Shown here piece after piece: positions 1-7,544 of a stretch of DNA of 43,791 nt; positions within the stretch are counted from its first letter, which is position 1; every line of letters starts with the position of its first letter. A program made the position numbers and the translations under genes. Source of the stretch: a bacterium (GTDB taxonomy: Bacteria > Armatimonadota > Abditibacteriia > Abditibacteriales > Abditibacteriaceae); the NCBI GenBank assembly GCA_004172935.1, contig SDZD01000053.1:1-43791 (forward strand). The letters run 5' to 3'. The notes beneath the pieces are model-generated. The model did not search any database. It had not been told where the DNA came from and saw only the letters and a program-made list of their open reading frames with translations.

Positions 1-325
1 CTGGTGCCGTTACTATCGCTTCTTTGGTTTGGGGAGCTGTGGCAACGAGCGATTTGTCCTGAGCGATGGCTGGGGTAGCAGCTACTGGCTTTGCAGCCGT
101 TTCGGATTGGGCGTTGGACTGGGTGGAAAGTGTCGCCGGCAGCAAAAGTGCCATGACGCAAGCGGAGGCTAAAGCCATCGAACGCTTGGAGTGTGCTGCA
201 TGAGAGGCCTGAGCCTGCTGCAATACACCCGTCCAACGAGAGGCAGAACTCTGCTCCGTTTGGTGTGCGTGAGACGCTTGTGAACGCTGTGAAGCGCCGT
301 TGCGTGAAAGATTTGTGAACTTCAA
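1..325 (-). CDS. Secreted protein, N-terminal part (runs off the left edge)
   Basis: Only about 108 codons are inside the window. The frame is open from a TTG at 325 (the first possible start after an in-frame TAA) to the edge. A hydrophobic stretch, MALASACVMALLLPATLS, followed by QSNAQS, looks like a signal peptide with an Ala-x-Gln type cleavage region. It begins about 50 residues in, so the true start could be the ATG at 178 instead; the 49 residues before it are Ser/Gln/His/Ala-rich and low in complexity. A GGAGGT lies 18 nt before the TTG, too far to be convincing. After the signal the chain is Ala/Thr/Pro-rich, like a linker. Export is likely; function cannot be told from this piece. 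Confidence 0.6.
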   Translation of the reverse strand, partial: MKFTNLSRNGASQRSQASHAHQTEQSSASRWTGVLQQAQASHAAHSKRSMALASACVMALLLPATLSTQSNAQSETAAKPVAATPAIAQDKSLVATAPQTKEAIVTAP

Positions 326-723
326 AACGACAAAGAAAAAGCGACCTCCGAAAAAGCCGCAGGTGGAATTTTAGACTCACCCCTCCAGCAAAGGCAACCT
401 AAAATTCTTTATGGTTTGGATGAGAAAAAAGGTCGCGCCAAACTGTCCTGACTCTTACGCACTAATTTGGCCTTAAGCCCTTTACGCCCTCACATCCCCT
501 TTATAAAGGGAAACAGCCTTCGCGCCATACCCCATGCCAAACTCAAAAATCACCGCAAAATTAACGAGGAATAGAGCCTAAATCACGCAAAAGATCGGGG
601 CTTTTCTTCACAACAAGCAAGCTAAATCCCTAAAAAGGCCATTTTTCAAAGGACAATCAGTATCTGATTGTCTATATAGAAATTTGTATTTGGGATAAGG
701 ATGGGATAGGAGCACTCGAAAAC
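326..723. other. Intergenic stretch without a gene
   Basis: About 400 bases with no convincing reading frame. It is A/T-richer than the surrounding genes. It holds a 9-bp inverted repeat (GAATTTTAG at 366-374 and CTAAAATTC at 399-407, 24-base loop) that would lie in the 5' leader of the leftward gene starting at 325, and the short hairpin at 652-672 listed separately. Promoters for the leftward secreted-protein gene should lie here, but no clear -35/-10 pair was found. Confidence 0.5.
652..672 (-). terminator. Short perfect hairpin downstream of the HNH gene
   Basis: GACAATCAG and CTGATTGTC form a perfect 9-bp stem with a 3-base loop. It lies about 50 bases past the restored end of the leftward HNH gene. 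The leftward transcript continues with CCTTTGAAAAA, which is a poor U tract, so termination is only one reading. Confidence 0.35.
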
Positions 724-1100
724 TCATGAATGTTGTTGTGGAAGCATGGCATGAGGTTGGTGATGTTCTGCGTGGCAATTGCTGCACAACAGCAAACATT
801 TGCTCAACTCTTTCTCTACGTCCTCCCAGTTCTCAAACGCAACCTATTCCAACTAAATTCTTTCTTGTTTGGGTCTTGGTGATGAAATTCGAGGGCTGCG
901 TAGTTCTTGCAATAGCCACAGTGGACGCATTTCCCACCAAGAAATTCGATAGCTCGAATTTTCCTTTGAATCCACCTGTCGATTTGAGCTTTGCGCAGGC
1001 AGGTTTTACAGAGTGATTGGATTCGATTTCGTCCCTTTGCGTAGAAATCGTTCAAGGGCTTGGTTTCACCGCAACGACCACACTTTTGGGTGGGAGACAT
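724..1100 (-). pseudogene. HNH endonuclease-like protein, frameshifted
   Basis: Read from ATG 1100 the protein opens with a zinc-ribbon-like part (CGRCGETKPLNDFY, then CKTC), followed by CVHCGY and the HNH core ALEFHHQDP-NKKEF. The frame then stops at 816 after 95 residues. In the -1 frame the sequence continues without a break as NWEDVEKELSKCLLLCSNCH and ends at TGA 726-724. That is exactly the missing C-terminal CxxC-H half of this phage/mobile-type HNH family. One base is therefore lost somewhere near 825-845, where no canonical slippery heptamer is seen. With the shift repaired the protein would be about 125 residues. It lies just downstream of three tRNA genes. It could be a decaying nuclease gene or a sequencing error. 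Confidence 0.8.
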
Positions 1101-1121
1101 GGGGATAGTCCGTATTGAAAA

Positions 1122-1193
1122 TAGCCCGTAGAGGAATCGAACCTCTATCAGCAGATTAGAAGGCTGCGGCTCGATCCATTGAGCTAACGGGCC
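1122..1193 (-). tRNA. tRNA-Arg (anticodon TCT)
   Basis: The leftward strand folds as a cloverleaf: acceptor GGCCCGT with ACGGGCT, D stem GCTC/GAGC, anticodon loop CTTCTAA, and T arm around GGTTCGATTCC. The discriminator is A and no CCA is encoded. The bottom pair of the anticodon stem is a C-T mismatch. It is the last of three tRNA genes on this strand. Confidence 0.93.
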
Positions 1194-1203
1194 AAACAAC
1201 AAA

Positions 1204-1229
1204 ACCGGAACGAGCGAACTCATTCCGGT
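1204..1229 (-). repeat. Hairpin in the spacer between tRNA-Gly and tRNA-Arg
   Basis: ACCGGAA (1204-1210) and TTCCGGT (1223-1229) form a 7-bp stem with a 12-base loop and fill nearly the whole spacer. It has no U tract. If the tRNAs are cotranscribed it may be a processing signal; this is inference. Confidence 0.45.
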
Positions 1230-1234
1230 ATGAA

Positions 1235-1305
1235 AGCAGAAGACGGGAATCGAACCCGCGTAGTCAGCTTGGAAGGCTGAAGTTCTACCATTGAACTACT
1301 TCTGC
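1235..1305 (-). tRNA. tRNA-Gly (anticodon TCC)
   Basis: Acceptor GCAGAAG pairs with CTTCTGC. The anticodon loop is CTTCCAA and the T arm has GGTTCGATTCC. The discriminator is T and CCA is not encoded. It is the middle gene of the leftward tRNA trio. Confidence 0.95.
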
Positions 1306-1310
1306 ATTAC

Positions 1311-1359
1311 GAGGTTAAAGTGGAGAGGCCAATGAACCCTCATTGACCTCTAGAACCTC
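1311..1359 (-). repeat. Two-tier hairpin in the spacer between tRNA-Pro and tRNA-Gly
   Basis: An outer GAGGTT/AACCTC stem (1311-1316 with 1354-1359) encloses an inner one, AGAGG-C-CAATGA with TCATTG-A-CCTCT, with one mismatch and a 4-base loop. Together with the other spacer hairpin this means both intergenic spacers of the tRNA trio can fold. A role in pre-tRNA processing is possible but not shown. Confidence 0.45.
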
Positions 1360-1365
1360 TTTAAA

Positions 1366-1439
1366 TCGGGATAGCCGGATTCGAACCGACGATCTCCTGA
1401 ACCCAAATCAGGCGCGATACCAAGCTTCGCCATATCCCG
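1366..1439 (-). tRNA. tRNA-Pro (anticodon TGG)
   Basis: Acceptor CGGGATA pairs with TATCCCG, with the C1-G72 pair usual in proline tRNAs. The anticodon loop is TTTGGGT and the T arm carries GGTTCGAATCC. The discriminator is A and CCA is not encoded. It is the first gene of the leftward tRNA trio. Confidence 0.95.
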
Positions 1440-1557
1440 TTGCGTTTTGCGCGGCTACATAGTGTGCCAGCTTCTGCTCATAAAGTCCATTGTTAGTTGG
1501 AATTTATTCTGAAAAAATCTGTTTTTGACCAAATCACGGGCAAAATTGCCCTGAAAT

Positions 1558-1591
1558 GGGTGGCGCGCACCATAAAAACGCCGCGCCACCC
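1558..1591 (-). terminator. Terminator-like hairpin after purM
   Basis: GGGTGGCGCG and CGCGCCACCC form a perfect 10-bp G/C-rich stem with a 14-base loop, starting about 20 bases past the purM stop. The leftward strand has only a weak U stretch (CATTTC) after it, so it may act as a mRNA end-stabiliser rather than a strict intrinsic terminator. Confidence 0.55.
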
Positions 1592-1609
1592 CTCTCTTTT
1601 GGGTGCGAA

Positions 1610-2644
1610 CTAAACCAATTCGACGCGCGCTTCGCCCTCGCCGGGGGCGATGGAGCCGATTGCGAAGGCTTCCATATTCTGTCCCTGGAAGTGCGCGATG
1701 GTCGCTTCCACTTCCGAAGCCGCAACCACCATAACCAGGCCAATGCCCATGTTGAAGGTCGTGAACATTTCGCGTTCGGCGACCTGCCCCTGGCTTTGAA
1801 TCATCGCGAACAGAGGCGAAGGGTTCCAGCTGCCACGCTTGATTTGCGCGATAACTCCCTCTGGCAACACGCGCGGGATGTTCTCGTAGAAGCCGCCGCC
1901 AGTGATGTTCGCGATGGCCTTCACTTTCACCGATTCGAGCAGCGATAGCACGGGCAACACGTAAAGGCGTGTCGGTTCCAGCAGGGCGGCGCCAATCGTG
2001 GTGTTCAGTTCGGCATTGAAGGTATCGTAGCCCAGCGGCTCCAACAGCTTGCGGCCCAGCGAGTAGCCATTCGAGTGCAAACCGCTCGAAGCGACACCGA
2101 TAACAACGTCGCCTTGCTGCACATCGCTGCCGTCGATGAGTTTGGGTTTATCCACCACGCCCACCGTGAATCCGGCAAGGTCGTATTCGCCTTCCGAATA
2201 AAAACCGGGCAACTCGGCGGTTTCGCCGCCCACAAGCGCGCAGCCTGCCTCGACGCAACCATCGGCGATACCTTTCACCACTTGCTCGGCCACTTCAGGG
2301 GCGAGTTTTCCGGTCGCGAAGTAATCGAGGAAGAACAGGGGTTTGGCGCCGCAGCAGATGAGGTCATTGACGCACATCGCCACGAGGTCGCGGCCCACCG
2401 TGTCGTGCTTATCGAGTTGAAAGGCGAGTTTGAGTTTGGTGCCGACGCCATCGGTCGAAGAAACAAGCAGTGGCTCCGCGTAGGCCGAAAAGTCGTGCTG
2501 GAAAAGGGCGCCAAAACCGCCCAATCCACCCAGAACACCGGGGGTATGGGTGCGCTGTGCGTGTGGCTTGATGCGGCGTACTAAATCGTTACCGGCTTCG
2601 ATATTAACACCCGATTGCGCGTAGGTCGCGGGAAGTTGGCTCAT
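1610..2644 (-). CDS. purM: Phosphoribosylformylglycinamidine cyclo-ligase (AIR synthetase)
   Basis: 344 residues, the normal length for PurM. This cytosolic enzyme closes the imidazole ring in the fifth step of purine synthesis: FGAM plus ATP gives AIR. The sequence has the N-terminal YAQSGVNIEAGN region, the GGFGALF turn, the ATP/phosphate loop STDGVGTKLKLA, CVNDL, VGGETAELPG, and the C-terminal NITGGGFYENIPR segment, all PurM hallmarks. ATG 2644 (MSQLPATYAQ) is preferred to the in-frame codons further upstream because the family begins there. It is separated by terminator-like hairpins from its right-hand neighbour, so it is probably transcribed alone although purF is only 1.3 kb away. Confidence 0.96.
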   Translation of the reverse strand: MSQLPATYAQSGVNIEAGNDLVRRIKPHAQRTHTPGVLGGLGGFGALFQHDFSAYAEPLLVSSTDGVGTKLKLAFQLDKHDTVGRDLVAMCVNDLICCGAKPLFFLDYFATGKLAPEVAEQVVKGIADGCVEAGCALVGGETAELPGFYSEGEYDLAGFTVGVVDKPKLIDGSDVQQGDVVIGVASSGLHSNGYSLGRKLLEPLGYDTFNAELNTTIGAALLEPTRLYVLPVLSLLESVKVKAIANITGGGFYENIPRVLPEGVIAQIKRGSWNPSPLFAMIQSQGQVAEREMFTTFNMGIGLVMVVAASEVEATIAHFQGQNMEAFAIGSIAPGEGEARVELV

Positions 2645-2719
2645 AATGGACGGAGAAATTTTAGCTAGAACCCGCCCCACGCGCGCGTAATGCCCCAATA
2701 AATCGCCCTAAAATTGACA

Positions 2720-2751
2720 ACGGTCTTGATAAAGCAATCTATCAAGACCGT
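2720..2751 (-). terminator. Terminator-like hairpin after the isomerase gene
   Basis: ACGGTCTTGAT and ATCAAGACCGT form a perfect 11-bp stem with a 10-base loop, about 50 bases past the leftward isomerase stop and upstream of purM. The following leftward bases (TGTCAATTTTAG) include a displaced U4 run, so termination is plausible but not textbook. Confidence 0.5.
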
Positions 2752-2802
2752 CTCTCGGCCATCTATTCGGGCGTCATCGGCGAAACCAATAAGCGGGTTC
2801 TC

Positions 2803-3630
2803 TTACTCTTCGCCCAACGCAATAGCCAGCTTCTCACGACCTATGATCGCGATTTTGAGCGGGTCGCCCTGCCAGTACGCGGGGTTGAACAACTCTAGCG
2901 ATACGAAGCCATCGAAGCCCACCGAGCGCAGCGTCTCGAAAACCTGCGCCAATGGTGCATCGCCATCGCCGGGGAAAACGCGGTCTGCATCATTAATGTC
3001 AGCGGGCGCAATCGAAGTCGGATAGTCGTTGATGTGAAACAGCGGAAGCGCCGCGCCACTCAATAGTCCTAATCCCGCAATGGGTGAGCCACCTTTATAC
3101 AGGTGGTAAACATCGGCCAACACACAGGCTTCGGGAACGCCGCTTTCAATCGCGACAAATACTGCTTCGCCAAGCCGCGATAGTGTTTGCGAAAAGCCCC
3201 ACACCTCCACCAACGGGCGCACACCAAATTCGCGACCCACTTCGCACAGTGCCGCATAGCGCTCAGCGATGCGTTCCAGGCTCAGCCCGCTCGTCTCAAC
3301 TGCGCCCATCGGCGGCGCCGCCATCAATTGCCCGCCAACGCGCGCTACCAATTCCATATCGCGCTTTGCCGTCTCAAGCCCAGCCTTGCGCCGCGCCTTA
3401 TCATCGACAATCCACTCCGCGAAGCCAATGGCGCCCTGCACGCTCAGGCCCGCATCGCGAATTTGCTGGCCTAACTCTTCCAGCGAGCCGCCATTGGCTT
3501 CATGAGCCTGTAATTCATCAATCCACGGCTCGATGGCGTCATAGCCCGCCTGAGCCGCGATCTGCACGCTTTGGCTCAGTGGCAACTTAAAACCTCGCAA
3601 GGTAGAGGTGTTCAAACAGGTCTTAAACAT
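2803..3630 (-). CDS. Sugar phosphate isomerase/epimerase-like TIM-barrel protein
   Basis: 275 residues with the layout of the xylose-isomerase-like TIM barrel (AP endonuclease 2 superfamily). Likely metal ligands stand at the expected barrel ends: Glu142 in LVEVWGF, Asp173 and His176 in ADVYHLYKG, His199 and Asp202 in HINDYP, and Glu246 in VSLELFNP. Members isomerise or epimerise ketoses, inositols or hydroxypyruvate; the substrate here is not evident. No signal peptide, so it is cytosolic. It follows a small membrane-protein gene by 48 bases and ends before its own hairpin. A G-rich tract (GGGGGGCG) just before the ATG can serve as ribosome binding site. The gene context (purine genes) gives no hint of the substrate. 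Confidence 0.8.
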   Translation of the reverse strand: MFKTCLNTSTLRGFKLPLSQSVQIAAQAGYDAIEPWIDELQAHEANGGSLEELGQQIRDAGLSVQGAIGFAEWIVDDKARRKAGLETAKRDMELVARVGGQLMAAPPMGAVETSGLSLERIAERYAALCEVGREFGVRPLVEVWGFSQTLSRLGEAVFVAIESGVPEACVLADVYHLYKGGSPIAGLGLLSGAALPLFHINDYPTSIAPADINDADRVFPGDGDAPLAQVFETLRSVGFDGFVSLELFNPAYWQGDPLKIAIIGREKLAIALGEE

Positions 3631-3678
3631 CGCCCCCCAGTTAAACCACCGCGCCTATTGAATGTGTCCGATTTGCGC

Positions 3679-3918
3679 CTACTTATTTCTCAGCGCCATG
3701 ATATAGCCGCAGATGGCCCCTAAAATAAGCCCCGCGATTGACCCCGTGATACCAAGGCGAATATCCCAGTAGTGATAAGAGCGCAACATCCGCCCCGATT
3801 GCGCCAAAGCCTCCGCGTCCAAATACTCGCCAATCGAACTCCCGACTTTTAGCCCAAACCACGCGCCACAGAGCATGAGAATAACGCTCAATACCAATTC
3901 GTTTCTATGTGAGTTCAT
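3679..3918 (-). CDS. Small two-helix membrane protein
   Basis: 79 residues. Two hydrophobic segments, about residues 9-28 (LSVILMLCGAWFGLKVG) and 54-74 (LGITGSIAGLILGAICGYIM), separated by a polar loop and ended by a basic RNK tail. The Gly-spaced second helix could pack against another helix. Not recognised as a member of a named family. It is probably cotranscribed with the isomerase downstream (48-base gap) and starts just below the purF terminator. Confidence 0.6.
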   Translation of the reverse strand: MNSHRNELVLSVILMLCGAWFGLKVGSSIGEYLDAEALAQSGRMLRSYHYWDIRLGITGSIAGLILGAICGYIMALRNK

Positions 3919-3945
3919 AATTCAGAGGGGGATAGCTTTAAGCAG

Positions 3946-3981
3946 CAAAAAGCACACGAGAATTTACTCTCGTGTGCTTTT
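3946..3981 (-). terminator. Intrinsic terminator of purF
   Basis: AGCACACGAGA and TCTCGTGTGCT form a perfect 11-bp stem with a 6-base loop, flanked by A and T runs on the two sides. In the leftward direction it follows the purF stop and is followed by TTTTT. By symmetry it could also work rightward. Confidence 0.9.
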
Positions 3982-3997
3982 GATTGAGTTGCCCGAA

Positions 3998-5659
3998 CTA
4001 AACCTCTACGATTTCGCGGGCGGCGTGTTCTTGCGGAGTTTCGATGACGCCTGCTTCGTTGAGAGTGAAGCCGCCCTCGCTTTCGGGGCCGGGGTCGCCG
4101 CTCTCGAAGACGAGTTTGGTGTAGCGCACATCATCTGGGATGGTGATGGGGTACTGTCCGTCGAAGCAAGCTCGGCAGAACTGCTCTTTGGGCGAGCCGA
4201 CTGCTTCGAGCAGGTTTTCCATCGAGATGTAGGCCAGCGAATCGGCGCCGTTGTAAGCGCGGATTTCCTCGACCGACTTCTGGAAAGCGATCAGGTCTTT
4301 GCGAGCCGCCGTGTCGATGCCATAGAAGCATGGCCAGCGGTAAGGCGGGCTGGAAATGCGCAGGTGAACCTCGGTGGCTCCGGCGTCGCGAATCATTTGC
4401 ACGATGCGTTTGGTGGTGGTGCCACGTACGATGGAGTCTTCGACAACGACCACGCGCTTGCCTTTCAGCACATCGTCCAGCGGCGTCAATTTCATACGCA
4501 CGCCCATTTCGCGCTGCGTCTGGTCGGGCTGAATAAAGGTGCGCTGGATGTAGCGGTTCTTAATCAAACCTTCCTGATATTGAATGCCCGAACCGGCGGC
4601 GTAACCGATGGCGGCGGGCAAGCCCGAATCGGGCACACCAATTACCACATCGGCCTCGACGGGCGCTTGCTTGGCCAGCAATGTCCCCATGCGGCGACGG
4701 GCCGCGTGGACGTTTTGGCCGAGCAACTGCGAATCGGGACGAGCCAGATAGATGAACTCGAATACACACAGCGCCTGACGCGGTTCGTGGCCGGGAGCCT
4801 CGCCTTTGAATTTGACCGACTCAACGCCCTCTCCGTTGATGAAGACGATTTCGCCCGGCTCGATTTCGCGCACGAAGTCGGCGCCAACCGGACCCAGAGC
4901 GCAGGTTTCCGACGCCACGACCCAGCAATCGCCGTTCTGGCAATCGCGCAATTTGCCCAGGCACAGCGGGCGCAGACCCGATGGATCGCGCACGGCGATG
5001 AGCGACTCGCGTGTCATCATCACCAGCGAATAAGCGCCCGAAACCTGCTCCATCATTTTCAGCAGAGCTTGTTCGATGGGCAAATCGCTGTGCTTGGTCA
5101 GCAACTTGGCGATGATTTCGGTGTCCATCGTCGTCTCGAAGGTGCTACCCGCTTCTTCGAGTTCGCGGCGCAATTTCACCGTGTTGACGAGGTTGCCGTT
5201 GTGGGCGAGCGCCAATTCACCATCGCTGGACAGGCACGAAAGCGGCTGCGAGTTGCAGGCGTTCGAGCCGCCAGTGGTCGAGTAACGGTTGTGCCCCACG
5301 GCTATGTGACCGGGCAGTTGCGCCAGCACATCTTCGTTGAACACCTGCGAAACCAAACCCATATCGGTGTGGATGCGGATGCGGCGCCCATCGGTTACGG
5401 CGATGCCGCACGATTCCTGGCCGCGATGTTGAAGCGCGAAAATCCCGAAAAATGTGCGTCGTGCGACCTGTAATCCAGGCGCGTAGATGCCGAACACGCC
5501 GCACTCTTCCTGTGGTCGGTCGCCATCTTGAACGTCGGACGAAAAACCGTCACTGTCTTGAAATTCGCCCTCGTAGGCCAAATTTGAAACATGAAAAACG
5601 GCCTCCGCACTGGGTGCGTTGGCCGTTGGAATCGAAATAGGTGTGTCGTGCTTGCCCAT
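3998..5659 (-). CDS. purF: Amidophosphoribosyltransferase
   Basis: 553 residues. Catalyses the first committed step of purine synthesis: PRPP plus glutamine gives phosphoribosylamine. The N-terminal nucleophile glutaminase begins at Cys53 (EECGVFGIY), preceded by a 52-residue stretch longer than the usual short propeptide; if matured as in Bacillus PurF, this would be cut off. The glutaminase motifs RYSTTGG and AHNGNLVN are present. The PRPP loop is VVVVEDSIVRGTTTKR. Cys residues in SETCALG, RWPCFYG and FCRACFDG match the 4Fe-4S ligands of the Bacillus-type enzyme. The ATG at 5659 follows GGGAGG. A strong terminator ends the gene, so it is likely monocistronic. Confidence 0.96.
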   Translation of the reverse strand: MGKHDTPISIPTANAPSAEAVFHVSNLAYEGEFQDSDGFSSDVQDGDRPQEECGVFGIYAPGLQVARRTFFGIFALQHRGQESCGIAVTDGRRIRIHTDMGLVSQVFNEDVLAQLPGHIAVGHNRYSTTGGSNACNSQPLSCLSSDGELALAHNGNLVNTVKLRRELEEAGSTFETTMDTEIIAKLLTKHSDLPIEQALLKMMEQVSGAYSLVMMTRESLIAVRDPSGLRPLCLGKLRDCQNGDCWVVASETCALGPVGADFVREIEPGEIVFINGEGVESVKFKGEAPGHEPRQALCVFEFIYLARPDSQLLGQNVHAARRRMGTLLAKQAPVEADVVIGVPDSGLPAAIGYAAGSGIQYQEGLIKNRYIQRTFIQPDQTQREMGVRMKLTPLDDVLKGKRVVVVEDSIVRGTTTKRIVQMIRDAGATEVHLRISSPPYRWPCFYGIDTAARKDLIAFQKSVEEIRAYNGADSLAYISMENLLEAVGSPKEQFCRACFDGQYPITIPDDVRYTKLVFESGDPGPESEGGFTLNEAGVIETPQEHAAREIVEV

Positions 5660-5781
5660 GAGAAGGCGCCTCCCTCCCCTAACCAGACGCGCGAAGGCAC
5701 AGAAGGGGACGAACGAAAAGCCCTTTCATTTAACGCGATTTTAAAGGTCGCTCGCAAGGGCAATCATCAAGAAAAGGAGAT

Positions 5782-5868
5782 ATGGAACTTATTCATAGAC
5801 ATAATTCCTCGTTTCTCTTCTTAGAAGAAATCTATGGCCGAAACGCCATTCCATTGTATCAGTGCTGA
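5782..5868 (+). CDS. Possible 28-residue leader peptide
   Basis: ATG 5782 is preceded directly by AAAAGGAGAT, the strongest Shine-Dalgarno-like run in this neighbourhood, although the spacing is short. The frame reads MELIHRHNSSFLFLEEIYGR and ends IPLYQC at TGA 5868, 42 bases before the methyltransferase ATG, which itself lacks a good ribosome site. It may be a leader or coupling peptide, or chance. Confidence 0.25.
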   Translation: MELIHRHNSSFLFLEEIYGRNAIPLYQC

Positions 5869-5910
5869 CAAGCGTAGAAACCTCTCAAACTGCCACGACG
5901 CTTCTGAGTT

Positions 5911-6693
5911 ATGAATCCCGAAGAATACGAGCGGATGCACGCCCTCGAAACGGACTACTGGTGGTTTGTTGGTCGCCGCCGCATCGTGCAAACCTTGCTC
6001 GAACATACCATCCCCCACTTGCCTTCTCCCGAACCGCGCCTCGTCGATTTGGGCTGTGGCACGGGCGCCAACTTACCGATGCTACGCGAATCGGTGGGAG
6101 CTAATGGTAGTGTGGTTGGTCTCGATTTCTCCCCGCTTGCGCTGCGCTTCGCGCGCCAGCACCTCCACGACCTGTCGGGGCTGGCCCTCTCACAGGGCGA
6201 TGCCATGCAACTGCCGCTCCGCGATGAGTGTGCCGATTGCGTGACGATGCTCGATGTTTTGGAACACCTGAGCGACGATAACAAAGCCCTTCGCGAAGTC
6301 GCCCGTATTCTCAAGCCGGGCGGGGCCATCATCTTGACTGTGCCTGCCTACGGTCATCTCTGGAGCGCCCACGACGAGGCGCTACACCACTTCCGGCGCT
6401 ACGAAAAATATCAGCTCCGCGCGCGTTTGCGCGAAGCCGGCCTCAAAGTCGATAAGCTGTCGTTCGCGATGAGTTTGTTGCCGCCCGCCGCCTATTTGTG
6501 GCGCCGCATGGTGCTGCCGCGCCTCCCCAAAAGGCCACGCGATGCCACCCGCCACTCGCAGGGCGCCGTGTTGCCAGCGCTTCCCGGCCCGCTTAATGAA
6601 GCCATGATTCGTGTGCTCGAAGCCGAGGGGCGCCTGATGCTGAAAAGGCCACTTCGTTTTGGTACGTCGCTCGTTGCTCTGGCATGGAAATGA
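5911..6693 (+). CDS. Class I SAM-dependent methyltransferase
   Basis: 260 residues. The SAM-binding motif I is VDLGCGTG (about 45-52), the acidic end of strand beta2 is in VVGLDFSP, and the post-motif segments LDVLEHLSDD and LKPGGAIILTVPAY fit the Methyltransf_11/UbiE-like group. The following AYGHLWSAHDEALHHFRRY is the pattern of the many bacterial methyltransferases found near sugar or lipid modification genes. The N-terminal YWWFVGRRRIV is also typical of that group. No substrate can be assigned. A hydrophobic segment near residues 188-200 (MSLLPPAAYLW) could touch the membrane. It precedes a two-component system by 73 bases. Confidence 0.85.
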   Translation: MNPEEYERMHALETDYWWFVGRRRIVQTLLEHTIPHLPSPEPRLVDLGCGTGANLPMLRESVGANGSVVGLDFSPLALRFARQHLHDLSGLALSQGDAMQLPLRDECADCVTMLDVLEHLSDDNKALREVARILKPGGAIILTVPAYGHLWSAHDEALHHFRRYEKYQLRARLREAGLKVDKLSFAMSLLPPAAYLWRRMVLPRLPKRPRDATRHSQGAVLPALPGPLNEAMIRVLEAEGRLMLKRPLRFGTSLVALAWK

Positions 6694-6766
6694 AACGTTA
6701 AGCCGCTTTAAATCTGGCAAGCATCCCAAACCACCATAGGTGCGTCTTTTCACACTTAAAAGCATT

Positions 6767-7432
6767 ATGCGCGTTCTCATTGTCGAAGATACTCCCGCCG
6801 TTGCCCGTCTCCTCAGGCAATCGGTCTCCGAGGCGGGGTATGCCCCCGAAGTTGAAGGTGACGGACTGACAGCTTTGTCGCGTATGCAAAGCGATCAGTT
6901 CGACCTCATCTTGCTCGACTGGATGTTGCCCGGCATGTCGGGATTAGAGGTCTGCCGCACACTGCGCAAAAACGGACAAAACATCCCCGTTTTGATGCTC
7001 ACTGCGCGCGATACCACTGAAGATAAAGTCGCTGGCCTTGATGCGGGGGCCGACGATTACATCGTCAAGCCCTTTGCCGTCGTCGAACTTTTGGCGCGTA
7101 TGCGCGCCTTGCTGCGTCGCGGAACGGGTGCCCCCACCGAACTTCAAGTCGGCGACTTGGCGCTCGACCCCACCACGCGCCGTGCTACACGTGGTGGCAA
7201 GCCCATCTACCTCTCTACCACCGAATACACGTTGCTCGAATACCTGATGCGCCACGCCGGAAAAACTCTGACACGCTCACAACTCCTCGACCACGTCTGG
7301 CAATACGATTTCGGCGGCAACGATAACGTTCTAGACTGCTACATCTCGTATTTACGTCAGAAAATTGACAAGGGCGCCGATGCCCGTTTGATTCATACCG
7401 TGCGTGGCATCGGATTCCGACTCGGAGACTGA
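6767..7432 (+). CDS. OmpR/PhoB-family response regulator
   Basis: 221 residues. The receiver domain starts at once (MRVLIVEDTP), with phosphoacceptor Asp51 in LLDWMLPGMSG, Thr in MLTARD and Lys in YIVKPF. The C-terminal winged helix (about 125-220) has the usual TEYTLLEYLMRHAG and HTVRGIGFRLGD. Start chosen at ATG 6767, where the receiver fold begins, rather than the in-frame ATG nine codons upstream. Its partner kinase follows after a 112-base gap containing a long hairpin. Target genes are not visible. Confidence 0.93.
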   Translation: MRVLIVEDTPAVARLLRQSVSEAGYAPEVEGDGLTALSRMQSDQFDLILLDWMLPGMSGLEVCRTLRKNGQNIPVLMLTARDTTEDKVAGLDAGADDYIVKPFAVVELLARMRALLRRGTGAPTELQVGDLALDPTTRRATRGGKPIYLSTTEYTLLEYLMRHAGKTLTRSQLLDHVWQYDFGGNDNVLDCYISYLRQKIDKGADARLIHTVRGIGFRLGD

Positions 7433-7441
7433 TATTCAAGT

Positions 7442-7538
7442 CGAAAATCGGGAGCCGGAACGCGAAAAATAAAAAGTCACAGCCAGATTATCTCGCTTAT
7501 CGCTTCAACTTTTTCCGCGTTCCGGCTCCCGATTTTCG
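7442..7538. repeat. Long perfect inverted repeat between response regulator and kinase
   Basis: A 23-base arm at 7442-7464 (starts CGAAAATCGGGAGCCGG) is matched perfectly in inverse by 7516-7538 (starts CGCGTTCCGG); after a bulged C the pairing goes on with A5/T5. The loop is about 40 bases. It lies in the gap between the two genes of one operon and its 3' arm ends 6 bases before the kinase GTG. No transposase or obvious target duplication is present. It may be a MITE-like insertion or a hairpin that limits translation of the kinase. Confidence 0.8.
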
Positions 7539-7544
7539 CGTTTT

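Noticed and set aside
1101..1223. Longer N-terminus of the HNH frame
   Set aside because: The extra codons run across tRNA-Arg, and the HNH family starts at the internal ATG at 1100.
3875..5473. Long rightward frame of over 500 codons
   Set aside because: It is antisense to purF, which has full motifs; the translation shows no domain.
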